A DNA stretch of 64,000 bases from Neobacillus sp. YX16 (GTDB lineage: Bacteria > Bacillota > Bacilli > Bacillales > Cytobacillaceae): positions 2,866,001-2,930,000 of the forward strand of contig NZ_CP126115.1 of the NCBI RefSeq assembly GCF_030123505.1. Direction: 5' to 3'. Below are positions 1 to 6,808 of the stretch, in pieces. The notes beneath the pieces were generated by a model. The model did not search any database and was not told the DNA's origin. It was given only the letters and a program-made list of their open reading frames with translations. The position numbers and the translations under genes are program-made. Position 1 is the stretch's first letter. Each line of letters begins with the position of its first letter.

Positions 1-2
1 AT

Positions 3-410
3 GCCATTCTTGCAGCGCAAGCGATTGGAGCAGATTTTGCCTATATTGGCTCTCCATTCATTGCAACCCACGAAGCAAGGGCAGCGAATGAATATAAGCA
101 AGCGATTGTGGAATGTACCTCAGATGATATTGTAAATAGCAGTCTTTTCACTGGTGTACATGGCAATTATCTTGCGCCATCCATCCGGTCTGCAGGTTTG
201 GATCCTCATGCACTTCCAGAAAGCGATCCATCGAAAATGAATTTTGGCGGTAGTGGGCAGGCAAAGGCATGGAAAGATATTTGGGGAAGCGGTCAGGGAA
301 TTGGAGCAATAAATGAGGTCACGAGTACAGCGGAGTACGTCGATAAGCTTCATCAAGAGTATATAGCTGCAAGAGAGAGAATAATGAAAACGAGCCAAGT
401 CTTAGCTTGA
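3..410 (+). CDS. Nitronate monooxygenase family, C-terminal part (5' end outside window)
   Basis: This is the 3' end of a flavin enzyme of the nitronate monooxygenase / 2-nitropropane dioxygenase family, which oxidises toxic alkyl nitronates using FMN and oxygen. The frame is open from base 3 and its first residues include GADFAYIGSPFIAT, the phosphate-binding end of the TIM barrel that follows a Gly-Gly-Ile stretch in this family. The rest matches the family's C-terminal helical part, with a WGSGQG segment followed by a closing helix. About 136 residues are visible of roughly 310-330 expected, so the N-terminal half lies before the window. The stop at 408-410 is directly followed by a hairpin that can act as terminator. 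Family assignment is fairly sure; the natural substrate is unknown. Confidence 0.8.
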   Translation, partial: AILAAQAIGADFAYIGSPFIATHEARAANEYKQAIVECTSDDIVNSSLFTGVHGNYLAPSIRSAGLDPHALPESDPSKMNFGGSGQAKAWKDIWGSGQGIGAINEVTSTAEYVDKLHQEYIAARERIMKTSQVLA

Positions 411-457
411 AAAAAGTGCCAGGTACCACCAAATTTGGTTGGTGCCTGGCACTTTTT
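411..457 (+). terminator. Hairpin terminator, also a member of a dispersed GTGCCAGGCACC repeat family
   Basis: Nearly perfect inverted repeat: the left arm AAAAAGTGCCAGG pairs with CCTGGCACTTTTT, and inner arms ACCACCAAA/TTTGGTTGGT extend it with one bulge. It starts right after the upstream stop codon and ends in a T run. The same core (AGTGCCAGG...) recurs at 5391-5431, so it is both a terminator and a repeat. Confidence 0.75.
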
Positions 458-662
458 GTTGTACTTGGATATTTGACTAGTGCATTACTTTTGACATTTG
501 GATTCAATCTCAGTAATGTAACGTAGTAAGATACAAACATTAGTGGTAGTAGTATCATTTTTTATTTTTTTTTATGATGGGGTTAATAACCCTTTAGAAT
601 TTCTTAAAATGTTCATAGTAGAGTTGAACTAAACTATCATGTCATTACTAGGAGGAATTATT

Positions 663-1325
663 ATGTCAAACTCTCAAACTATAGAAAAGCTAGAACAGAA
701 AATGTTTATAGATGTTATTCGTGAACGTCGTTCTGTTCGTGCATACGATCCAACAGTGCAGATCTCACGTGAAGAAATGACTGAAATACTGGAGCAGGCA
801 ACTTTGGCTCCTTCGTCTTCGAACCTGCAGCCATGGCGTTTTCTAGTCATTGATAAACCAGAGTTGAAGAAAAAGCTTTTGCCAATCGCGTTTAACCAAC
901 AACAAGTAGTCGAAGCATCTGCTGTTATTGCGGTGCTTGGCGATGTGGAAAGCTACAAGAAAGCTGAAAAAATTTATGGACAGGCTGTTGAAGCAGGCTA
1001 TATGCCGGCTGATACGGCTAAATCATTCATCGAACGAACAGTCGGCATGTACTCAAACTTGCAGCCTGAAGTCGCTCGCCAAATTGTATATACGGATGGT
1101 GGCCTAATCTCGATGCAACTCATGCTTGTCGCACGATCCAAAGGGTACGACACTGTTCCAATGGGAGGATACGATAAAGCGAAGTTCGTTGAAGCTTTCG
1201 GAATTTCCGAGCGGTTTGTGCCGGTCATGCTCATTGCTATCGGAAAAGCAATGAAACCAGGACATCCTACTACACGTCTTCCTATTGAGGATGTAGCGTT
1301 CTTTAACGAATTGCCATCGGAATAA
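663..1325 (+). CDS. Nitroreductase family protein
   Basis: FMN-dependent NAD(P)H oxidoreductase of the nitroreductase fold, about 220 residues, the normal family length. The N-terminal RRSVR motif (residues 22-26) and APSSSNLQPW (about 49-58) are the phosphate and flavin binding signatures, and a VPMGGYD segment lies near residue 165. The start at 663 is preferred over an upstream in-frame ATG at 639, because AGGAGGA at 650-656 is correctly spaced for it and the conserved sequence starts soon after. It is a single-gene unit with its own strong terminator at 1384. Such enzymes reduce nitroaromatics or quinones; the true substrate cannot be told. It sits next to another nitro-compound enzyme (nitronate monooxygenase), which may be chance. 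Confidence 0.88.
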   Translation: MSNSQTIEKLEQKMFIDVIRERRSVRAYDPTVQISREEMTEILEQATLAPSSSNLQPWRFLVIDKPELKKKLLPIAFNQQQVVEASAVIAVLGDVESYKKAEKIYGQAVEAGYMPADTAKSFIERTVGMYSNLQPEVARQIVYTDGGLISMQLMLVARSKGYDTVPMGGYDKAKFVEAFGISERFVPVMLIAIGKAMKPGHPTTRLPIEDVAFFNELPSE

Positions 1326-1383
1326 GCATGACATAATGCAAAAGAAAAGAAGAATTGAATATAAAAAATAAAAACTTTATTTT

Positions 1384-1416
1384 AACCCCGTTCTTTCTTA
1401 GAACGGGGTTATTTGT
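1384..1416 (+). terminator. Rho-independent terminator of the nitroreductase gene
   Basis: Perfect stem AACCCCGTTCT / AGAACGGGGTT with a short loop, followed by ATTTGTGTTT. It lies 60 bases after the nitroreductase stop. Confidence 0.8.
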
Positions 1417-1688
1417 GTTTGAGGTTATAAAATCCAAAGTTTCGGATCGGGGAAGGACTTACTAGACTAGTTACTTCTGGAAAAAAAATGAAGATTAATA
1501 CAAAAACCACGATTTGATGAAGGATATATTGAAGATTTACGATAGGATTGAAACATGTGTATAGTAATAAAGAGTTTGAAACGTTATTTTAATATGTTTC
1601 AAACCATTTTTTATGTTTACAATGATAACCTTCCTTTCCTTCATTTCATATATCATTGATTAATAATAGATAAAACCATAGTTGGTTA
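1417..1688. other. Gene-free AT-rich stretch between convergent genes
   Basis: Between the nitroreductase terminator and the end of the reverse-strand acetyltransferase. No open frame with a ribosome site and no strong structure is visible here. Confidence 0.5.
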
Positions 1689-2195
1689 TTATTCGGAGGC
1701 AAATAATTTAAGCTCTTCCGAATCATTAGGAAAACAAATCGTTCCTTCAAATTTCATCCCGATTTTTTCGAGCAGCTTGGAGGAACCCTGATTGTCCAAA
1801 GATGTTATAGCTAAGATTCGCTTAAGAAGCAGTTGCTCATGTCCATACTTAAGCGCAGCAGAGGCTGATTCAAATCCAAAACCTTGTGCTTGATATCTTG
1901 ATAGAAAAGCAAAGCCAATATCAGGATTTTCTAGAGTGTCTCTTTTTAACAAACCACAAATTCCAATTGGTTTTTTTCCTTGCTTTTGCTCTACCAGATA
2001 TAGCCCAAACCCCAATTGGGAATACATATTCATGGGGCCAGATAAAATGTAGTTCTTAGCATCTTCTAGCGTTCGGACACCTTTATCGCCGATATAACGT
2101 ATCCAAGAAGGTTCATTTAAGAGTTCAAGAATAAATGCTGCATCATCTGTTCTTAACCACCGAAGAATTAAACGATCTGTTTCAAGTACTTTCAA
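1689..2195 (-). CDS. GNAT N-acetyltransferase (RimJ/RimL type)
   Basis: Single-domain acetyl-CoA-dependent N-acetyltransferase, 168 residues. The opening METDRLILR-like pattern (here VLETDRLILRWL) and the IGFAFLSRYQAQGF segment followed by a KRILAITSLDNQGS region are hallmarks of the RimJ/RimL branch of GNAT. In that branch the second segment holds the acetyl-CoA pyrophosphate loop, and the N of DNQGSSKLLEKIGM supports the final strand. The start is TTG at 2195, with GAGGTG eight bases upstream on the minus strand and no better ATG. It stands alone. Substrates of this group range from ribosomal proteins to small amines, so the target is not predicted. Confidence 0.85.
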   Translation of the reverse strand: MKVLETDRLILRWLRTDDAAFILELLNEPSWIRYIGDKGVRTLEDAKNYILSGPMNMYSQLGFGLYLVEQKQGKKPIGICGLLKRDTLENPDIGFAFLSRYQAQGFGFESASAALKYGHEQLLLKRILAITSLDNQGSSKLLEKIGMKFEGTICFPNDSEELKLFASE

Positions 2196-2302
2196 TTAAT
2201 TTACACCTCATTCTTGTGATATTCCTTTTAAGTTCTGTTCAGAATGGTAAATAAAAAGTATTTTTCAATTCTACCTATATTAATGAGAAATTTTTATTTT
2301 GC

Positions 2303-2358
2303 ACAATAAAGCATACAGCTTTTACAATAAAGTGTACAGCTTCTACAAAAAACCATAC
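2303..2358. repeat. Short 21-bp tandem repeat, about 2.5 copies
   Basis: Two 21-bp units beginning ACAATAAAG and containing TACAGCTT are followed by a partial third unit. They lie in the 313-bp gap before the YjcZ-like gene. A reverse-strand open frame here (2294-2479) only exists because of the repeat and is not taken as a gene. Confidence 0.5.
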
Positions 2359-2508
2359 AAAAACGAGAGTCTATCCTAATTAATGGGTACGCTCTTGTTT
2401 TAGATGAGGATACATGAAAAATGAAGTGAATTTTGTAATGAATTGTAACCAATAAATGGGCGTATTGCATAGGATGCATTATTCTTCACTTACAGAGGAG
2501 GAAATGGA

Positions 2509-2592
2509 ATGAGTGCTGATTATAAATTTGGCTTTGAAATAATTATCATACTGTTCATCCTTTTGATAATTATTGGATGCATCTTCATGTGA
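2509..2592 (+). CDS. YjcZ-like sporulation mini-protein
   Basis: A 27-residue protein with a polar start (MSADYKFGFE) followed by one hydrophobic helix, IIIILFILLIIIGCIF. This is the layout of the YjcZ/YczN family of tiny spore-associated membrane proteins, whose core is typically FALIVVLFILLIIVG. GAGGAGG at 2495-2501 is placed seven bases before the ATG. Unlike most family members it lacks the glycine-rich N-terminus, so the assignment rests on the hydrophobic core. A second, more typical YjcZ protein is encoded at 57675. Function is unknown; the family is found only in spore formers. Confidence 0.65.
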   Translation: MSADYKFGFEIIIILFILLIIIGCIFM

Positions 2593-2702
2593 TCTCAGTA
2601 CTGGTTTGAAACATGGTTCATTTACAGAGAAAAATAAAAGGGATCAGTTGCTAACCCAACAGTTCCGTTCGTGGTCCAAAAGATAAATCACAGGATGTTT
2701 TT

Positions 2703-2736
2703 AGAGTGAATTCACATAAGAATTCACTCTTTTATA
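2703..2736 (+). terminator. Perfect 11-bp stem terminator
   Basis: AGAGTGAATTC / GAATTCACTCT with loop ACATAA and then TTTTA on the plus strand. It closes the YjcZ-like transcript and lies just beyond the end of the reverse-strand SMR genes. Confidence 0.7.
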
Positions 2737-2776
2737 TTGGTTGATAAATCAGCATTTCAAATTTCAAAAAGCTCTT

Positions 2777-3089
2777 TTATGAAACGAGTTTTAGACCTAT
2801 TGCAGCACCTAAAACCATTCCTATATAAACAAGTCTTTTCCACCTTTGATTCGCCATATAGAACTATGCCTAAAATGGCTCCACCAGAGGCACCGACTTC
2901 TGTCCAAATTGCATAGGCGGTACCCATAGGAAGTGATTTCATGGAATGAGCAAGAAATAAAAAACTTGCTCCAAATCCGAGAGTTAATAAAACAAATGAT
3001 TGCCAATTACGGTCTTTATGCAGTTTATTTATCATGGCAACACCAAACATCTCACAAAAACCTGCTAAGATCAAAGAAATCCATGCCAT
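2777..3089 (-). pseudogene. ykkD: SMR-family efflux subunit (YkkD-like), frameshifted
   Basis: Small multidrug resistance transporter subunit with the family layout: MAWISLILAGFCEMFGVAMINK, truncated here to key parts, with the membrane Glu in the first helix, then LPMGTAYAIWTEVGA and GGAILGIVLYGES. After GES (about residue 80) the frame is lost. One reading frame over, the sequence continues as WKRLVYIGMVLGAAIGLKLV and stops at 2777, which is exactly the expected last helix. The break is therefore an indel near 2850. In working systems YkkC and YkkD form a hetero-oligomer exporting guanidinium or drugs. The upstream partner ends one base into this start codon (TAATG). Both partners are damaged, so the pair is probably non-functional unless the indels are sequence errors. 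Confidence 0.8.
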
Positions 3090-3288
3090 TAGGATTCATC
3101 ACCTTCCTGAACTTTGTCCTTAGTAACTAATTTCAAACCAATGACACTTACCAATAAAAGTAAAATTAAGAGTAACTTTTCACTTTAAATGTTTCACCGA
3201 AGAATAAAATTTCAGAAAAGACAGTTCCAGCTGTACCTAACCCAACAAAAACTGCGTAAACAGTTCCTACAGAAAGTATAGCTTTGCC
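3089..3288 (-). pseudogene. ykkC: SMR-family efflux subunit (YkkC-like), N-terminally truncated and frameshifted
   Basis: The minus strand reads SVGTVYAVFVGLGTAGTVFS, then EILFFGET, then (in another frame) KLLLILLLLVSVIGLKLVTK and KDKVQEGDES before the stop at 3089-3091. This is the C-terminal two thirds of YkkC in order, with an indel at about 3185. The first helix, with its essential Glu, is missing. At about 3285-3290 the sequence switches to an unrelated phosphatase gene fragment on the other strand. The TAATG overlap with the YkkD frame confirms the ykkC-ykkD operon order. No guanidine riboswitch could be found because the upstream DNA has been replaced. Confidence 0.75.
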
Positions 3289-3408
3289 TATGGGGACAGT
3301 TACACCGATTTAAATGTTCTTGAATTAGTAGGAAATCCAGTTGCAGTTAACCCAGAACCTCGTCTTTTAGAATTAGCCAATCATAAGAAATGGGAAATAA
3401 TAAAATAA
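3289..3408 (+). pseudogene. HAD-superfamily phosphatase (HAD-IB type), C-terminal fragment
   Basis: The plus-strand frame from about 3289 reads YGDSYTDLNVLELVGNP, then VAVNPEPRLLELA and KKWEIIK before TAA at 3406. This is the motif IV region (GDSxxDLxxLE) and the end of HAD-IB phosphatases related to SerB. Everything upstream of motif IV (about 180 residues, including the catalytic DxD) is missing, because the sequence joins the broken ykkC gene at about 3288. A terminator hairpin follows. This is a recombination scar, not an expressed gene. Confidence 0.75.
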
Positions 3409-3423
3409 GGGTAATGAAAAAGT

Positions 3424-3460
3424 GGTCTAGCCTATTAGAAAGCTGGCTAGACCCTATATT
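3424..3460 (+). terminator. Terminator of the lost HAD phosphatase gene
   Basis: Stem GGTCTAGCC / GGCTAGACC with an 11-base loop, followed by CTATATT. It survived behind the gene fragment. Confidence 0.6.
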
Positions 3461-3530
3461 CGTTTGAAAACAACGTGCACTGATAAAATTAATTTATTGT
3501 ACCCATAAAATTACATTTGACTTATTTAAC

Positions 3531-3549
3531 TGTAAAAATTAATATTACA
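3531..3549. promoter_or_regulatory. Operator TGTAA-N9-TTACA, upstream of the Spx-type gene (site 1)
   Basis: Perfect inverted repeat with 5-base arms and 9-base spacer. The same pattern with identical spacing occurs at 3623, 4266 and 4814. Proposed binding site of the Rrf2 regulator encoded at 4354. Confidence 0.6.
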
Positions 3550-3622
3550 GTATAGATGTTTGGTTTAGTTCTTTCTAGATAAAAAGTTCAATTTGAAAAT
3601 AACATGTTTTTATTGCCTTAAC

Positions 3623-3641
3623 TGTAACTTTTTTTGTTACA
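3623..3641. promoter_or_regulatory. Operator TGTAA-N9-TTACA, upstream of the Spx-type gene (site 2)
   Basis: Second copy, in the leader of the Spx-type gene. It lies 61 bases upstream of its start codon. The extended arms CTGTAAC / GTTACA agree over six bases. Confidence 0.6.
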
Positions 3642-3701
3642 TTTAAATGGTGTTGAGCATAGGATAATGAGATAAATGATAAAAAGGGAGTGTGTAAAGG
3701 C

Positions 3702-4097
3702 ATGGTAACTCTATTTACAACACCAAGCTGTGGTTCTTGTCGAAAAGCAAAGGCGTGGTTTGAGGAACATCAGATTGATTATATTGAAAAAAACATAATA
3801 GCTGATCCCCTTACGATTGATGAGATTAAATCGATTCTTCGCCTGACAGAAGAAGGGACGGACGAGATTATTTCGACTACCTCAAAAGTTTCTCAGGAAT
3901 TGAATGTAGATATTGAATCTCTTCCACTTAATGAATTATATAAATTAATAATGAACAACCCCAAAATGTTGCGCCGTCCAATAATCCAAGATGAAAAACG
4001 ATTACAGGTTGGATATAACGAGGACGAAATAACTAGGTTTTTACCACGTAGGCTTCGTACATTTGTAAACATCGAATCGCAAAAAGAGGCCAATTAA
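3702..4097 (+). CDS. Spx/ArsC-family regulator (Spx paralogue, SpxA2-like)
   Basis: Thioredoxin-fold RNA polymerase-binding regulator of the Spx family, 131 residues. The redox switch CGSC is at residues 10-13. Gly52, which in Spx contacts the RNA polymerase alpha C-terminal domain, is present (EEG), and RR at 91-92 matches the conserved Arg92 region (RRPII). The ATG at 3702 is used; an upstream GTG at 3690 overlaps the ribosome site and would shift the CxxC. Two copies of a palindromic operator lie upstream and an Rrf2 regulator gene follows. This arrangement resembles the SaiR/spxA2 circuit described in Bacillus anthracis (from memory). The expected role is control of thiol or oxidative stress genes. 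Confidence 0.85.
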   Translation: MVTLFTTPSCGSCRKAKAWFEEHQIDYIEKNIIADPLTIDEIKSILRLTEEGTDEIISTTSKVSQELNVDIESLPLNELYKLIMNNPKMLRRPIIQDEKRLQVGYNEDEITRFLPRRLRTFVNIESQKEAN

Positions 4098-4265
4098 TAT
4101 GAAAAAAATGGGGTTACTAAACAAAAAATGATCGTTTATTATCCAAGGACTATGCAACAAGCTAAAGGTGTTAATAATCTAAAAAATTGCCTCTTAGTCA
4201 GTTGTCTAGTAAACTAACTTCAAAAAGTAAGTAACAGGTAAATTGAAGTTACGGTGCGTCCAATC

Positions 4266-4284
4266 TGTAACGTTTATCATTACA
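4266..4284. promoter_or_regulatory. Operator TGTAA-N9-TTACA in the Rrf2 gene promoter
   Basis: Third copy of the same palindrome. A -10 hexamer TATAAT lies at 4298-4303, so the operator covers the -35 region, as expected for autorepression. Confidence 0.6.
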
Positions 4285-4353
4285 GTATAATAAATGATAT
4301 AATAGTTAATATTAGCGGTAATAGAAAAATGATGAATGTATAGGAGGCAGGTC

Positions 4354-4767
4354 ATGAACAGTGATTTTACACTTGCCATTCACAGTTTAACTCTTCTTGC
4401 ACTACAGCCAGACCGGATGTCAACCAGTGAATATATCTCAGAAAGTGCTGGTGTCCACCCAGTTCGCATTCGGAAAGTATTAAGTTTATTAAAAAAACAT
4501 GGTTTTATTAAATCAAAAGAAGGAACAGGCGGAGGATTTATATTTGCTTTAGATCCTAGTGAGGTTAACCTCTGGGACATATATAAGATTACCTCTGAAG
4601 GTGCATTACAGCCTAAATGTCCTGAATCAAATGAACAGTGCATAGTGGGAGCAAATATGCAAAGAGTGTTGTTTACCATTTTTTTAGGTGCTGAAGATCA
4701 TGTGGGTGGATATTTAAAGGACTATACCATTAAAGAAATTGTTGATCTTGTCAATCAAAATCAATAA
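4354..4767 (+). CDS. Rrf2-family transcriptional regulator (SaiR/YwnA-like)
   Basis: Winged-helix repressor, 137 residues. The helix-turn-helix covers about residues 20-65 (STSEYISESAGVHPVRIRKV, then LSLLKKHGFIKS), followed by the wing with GTGGGF. A dimerisation helix follows. The family's Fe-S cysteine triad is not complete: only KCPESNEQC is seen (two cysteines), as in the cluster-free YwnA/SaiR branch. The ATG at 4354 with AGGAGG at 4342 is chosen over an in-frame ATG at 4336. An operator palindrome overlaps its own promoter, and identical sites precede its neighbours on both sides, so it probably represses the Spx-type gene, itself and the IDEAL-domain gene. Confidence 0.85.
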   Translation: MNSDFTLAIHSLTLLALQPDRMSTSEYISESAGVHPVRIRKVLSLLKKHGFIKSKEGTGGGFIFALDPSEVNLWDIYKITSEGALQPKCPESNEQCIVGANMQRVLFTIFLGAEDHVGGYLKDYTIKEIVDLVNQNQ

Positions 4768-4813
4768 AGAAGATTTTGATGGACTTTTGTGAATCGTTTC
4801 TTTTTAATTTAAA

Positions 4814-4832
4814 TGTAATAAAATAAATTACA
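4814..4832. promoter_or_regulatory. Operator TGTAA-N9-TTACA upstream of the IDEAL-domain gene
   Basis: Fourth exact copy of the palindrome, with the same 9-base spacer, 73 bases before the start codon of the 4905 gene. Confidence 0.55.
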
Positions 4833-4904
4833 GTTTTAAAAAAGTCGTTCGTGAAAAGAGCAACTTTTGAGTAATACTATACTTTTCCAAGCAGGTGAAA
4901 AATA

Positions 4905-5246
4905 ATGTTGACTAATAATCATTGTCCCATGTTAGAAATAGGTGATTGGGTAAAGGGAAGTTTGTTGAGTGGGGAATTAATAATAGGTTATATTGAATCG
5001 CTGAGCAATTTAGATGGAGTAGCAAAGGTCACGATTGTGAAAAGTGACAACAAAGACATAATTGGCAGAACAATAGCATTATTAACCAACCAGCTTAAAC
5101 GTCTACCTGCTGCAAATGTATCCAATAAGGAACAAATCCTCTTCCTAATTGACTTGGCGTTATCAACCGGGGATGAAGAATGGTTTAACGAACTATCATC
5201 CAAATTGCACTCAATGACTCAGCTTGCAAAGGAAGTTAAGGCATAA
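4905..5246 (+). CDS. IDEAL-domain protein
   Basis: 113 residues in two parts. Residues 10-65 form a small beta-rich segment (EIGDWVKGSLLSGELIIGYI). Residues 73-105 (KEQILFLIDLALSTGDEEWF, then NELSSKL) match the IDEAL domain, a short helical module found in Bacillus proteins such as YpiB. No enzyme motif is present. The gene follows the Rrf2 regulator and has its own copy of the TGTAA-N9-TTACA operator, which suggests it belongs to the same stress regulon. The molecular role is unknown. A good terminator follows at 5319. Confidence 0.7.
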   Translation: MLTNNHCPMLEIGDWVKGSLLSGELIIGYIESLSNLDGVAKVTIVKSDNKDIIGRTIALLTNQLKRLPAANVSNKEQILFLIDLALSTGDEEWFNELSSKLHSMTQLAKEVKA

Positions 5247-5318
5247 GAAGATAATCTATTTGAGGAACGATAGCAAGTCTAAGTGCCGTTTGAAATAAAA
5301 GAGTATTATCTATGAACT

Positions 5319-5350
5319 AGAAGTGGCAGGTGACCCGCCACTTCTTTATT
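5319..5350 (+). terminator. Terminator after the IDEAL-domain gene
   Basis: Stem AGAAGTGGC / GCCACTTCT followed by TTATTTTT. Confidence 0.75.
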
Positions 5351-5390
5351 TTTGATTTAAATAAAACTTGAAAAGAATTAACTGACAAAC

Positions 5391-5431
5391 AGTGCCAGGA
5401 ACCGTCCAATTATTGGTTGGTGCCAGGCACT
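5391..5431. repeat. Dispersed hairpin repeat (AGTGCCAGG family)
   Basis: Arms AGTGCCAGGAACC and GGTTGGTGCCAGGCACT form a long imperfect hairpin. It is a second copy of the repeat at 411-457. The left arm also contains ACCGTCC, which links it to the GGGACGGTTCTC repeats found further on. Confidence 0.6.
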
Positions 5432-5498
5432 TTGTTATTATGATGGGAACAAATAGCCGAATTAACCCATCCGTAAACCCCAATGCCCGTTCTAAACC

Positions 5499-6434
5499 CT
5501 ATGAAGCTGAAGAAAGCTGTAATAAATCTATTTGATTCATTACATTCTTCACTAAAATCATATCTGTATGAATATAATTTGACCCGAATAGTTTATGTAA
5601 ATCGGAGAGAGTTAATTGACTTCCATTAACTAGCTCATTTTTGGTATAGATGTATACTGAAAAATGTTGTTGTAAAAACAGCAAAAAGTCATTTAAATTT
5701 ACACCTGATTTTTCCATATACTCACTATTAAACTCGATAAAACCTAAAGCAGAAGCACTTTTCTGAATTAGTTCTGTCATTCCTCTTAAGACAAATGCTT
5801 CATACCCCTCAACATCCACTTTAAACAACATATTTTTGTTCGTAACATCCTCTTCGACTATCGAATCAATCGTTACAGATCTAACGGTTGTTTGTTCAAT
5901 CCTATCATGGGTAGGACGATAGGCTGCAGAAGATGTACCAGACCAATGTTTATCTACATAGAACGTTTTTTCTTCTTCTTTATCTGCCGCAAAGACATTA
6001 AAGATCTTAATTTGCACTTTATTTCGATGAACCTCTCTTGATTGATGAATATACTTTAACAAATCTCGATTTGCTTCGATTCCATAAATTTGTGAGTGGG
6101 TAGGATAGTTTGTCGAGAAAATACATTCTCCATAGTTTACACCTACATCGATAACCAAATCTGGTGAATATTCATTCACTGCGTTAATCCAAAAATTGGT
6201 CAAACGCTTACTTGTCATCCCATTGCTGATTAACAATGCTCTGCCTCGATTTTCTTCTGAATCAACAAAGATCGTATTGAAGGAAGGCAGCACAATTTCA
6301 TTTGGAATTTTACTATTATTCAAAGTCTTGTATTTTAGAAAAATCCCTAAATCAATTAAAAACTTCCACGTCCTCGGATAATTTTCCCACATTTTTAAAA
6401 AGAAAGTCTTTCCAGCTGATGCTATCGTTTTCAT
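5499..6434 (-). CDS. FkbM-family SAM-dependent methyltransferase
   Basis: 311-residue protein with a class I methyltransferase core. The SAM loop reads LVIDVGVNYGECIFS, the acidic end of strand 2 is IYGIEANRDLL, and the FkbM block FKVDVEGYEAFVLRGM is followed by LGFIEF. FkbM enzymes methylate hydroxyl groups, often on sugars or polyketides. The start at 6434 is preferred because AGGGGG lies six bases upstream; a longer frame to 6560 would add an unlikely leader. The gene is isolated and no glycan cluster is nearby, so the acceptor is unknown. Confidence 0.82.
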   Translation of the reverse strand: MKTIASAGKTFFLKMWENYPRTWKFLIDLGIFLKYKTLNNSKIPNEIVLPSFNTIFVDSEENRGRALLISNGMTSKRLTNFWINAVNEYSPDLVIDVGVNYGECIFSTNYPTHSQIYGIEANRDLLKYIHQSREVHRNKVQIKIFNVFAADKEEEKTFYVDKHWSGTSSAAYRPTHDRIEQTTVRSVTIDSIVEEDVTNKNMLFKVDVEGYEAFVLRGMTELIQKSASALGFIEFNSEYMEKSGVNLNDFLLFLQQHFSVYIYTKNELVNGSQLTLSDLHKLFGSNYIHTDMILVKNVMNQIDLLQLSSAS

Positions 6435-6663
6435 TTTTTCCCCCTGTAAATGTAAATAACTACATTCATAGAATTTTCTGTTTACATTAAAAACTCCTTC
6501 ACAGTTCAGAAAGATTAACAATAAATTTACAAATAAAATACAAACCTTATATTTACTCAACCTGAAGACTTAGATGAAAATAAAGCGAAGGACTGTTAAG
6601 CGAAATTCAGTTCAATTGTATAGTTACATTAATGAGCTTACTAAATGAAAGCAGGTGACATTG

Positions 6664-6767
6664 ATGAAAAAATCTAAATTTTAGGGGCATTAGTTGATGG
6701 TAATGCTCGTGTGCTCAAATCCATGGTCGCGGAAGTGCCTGTATGTGTGACTCCAGTAATTTTGTAA
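6664..6767 (+). pseudogene. Small frameshifted open frame ahead of the ABC exporter
   Basis: An ATG at 6664, preceded by AGGTG, reads MKKSKF and stops. Shifting by one base after the lysine gives LGALVDGNARVLKSMVAEVP followed by VCVTPVIL, ending at 6765-6767. The clear ribosome site and long shifted reading suggest a real 33-35 residue gene with a single-base indel at about 6681. The family is not recognised. It lies 40 bases before an exporter permease of the antimicrobial-peptide type, so a peptide substrate is conceivable but unproven. Confidence 0.35.
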
Positions 6768-6808
6768 TTTTAAATAAGGATAAAAAAGCTTTAAAACAGA
6801 GGTGAGTT

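Noticed and set aside
2294..2479. Reverse-strand 61-codon frame rich in Cys and Tyr
   Set aside because: It is produced by the 21-bp tandem repeat, has no ribosome site, and resembles no protein.
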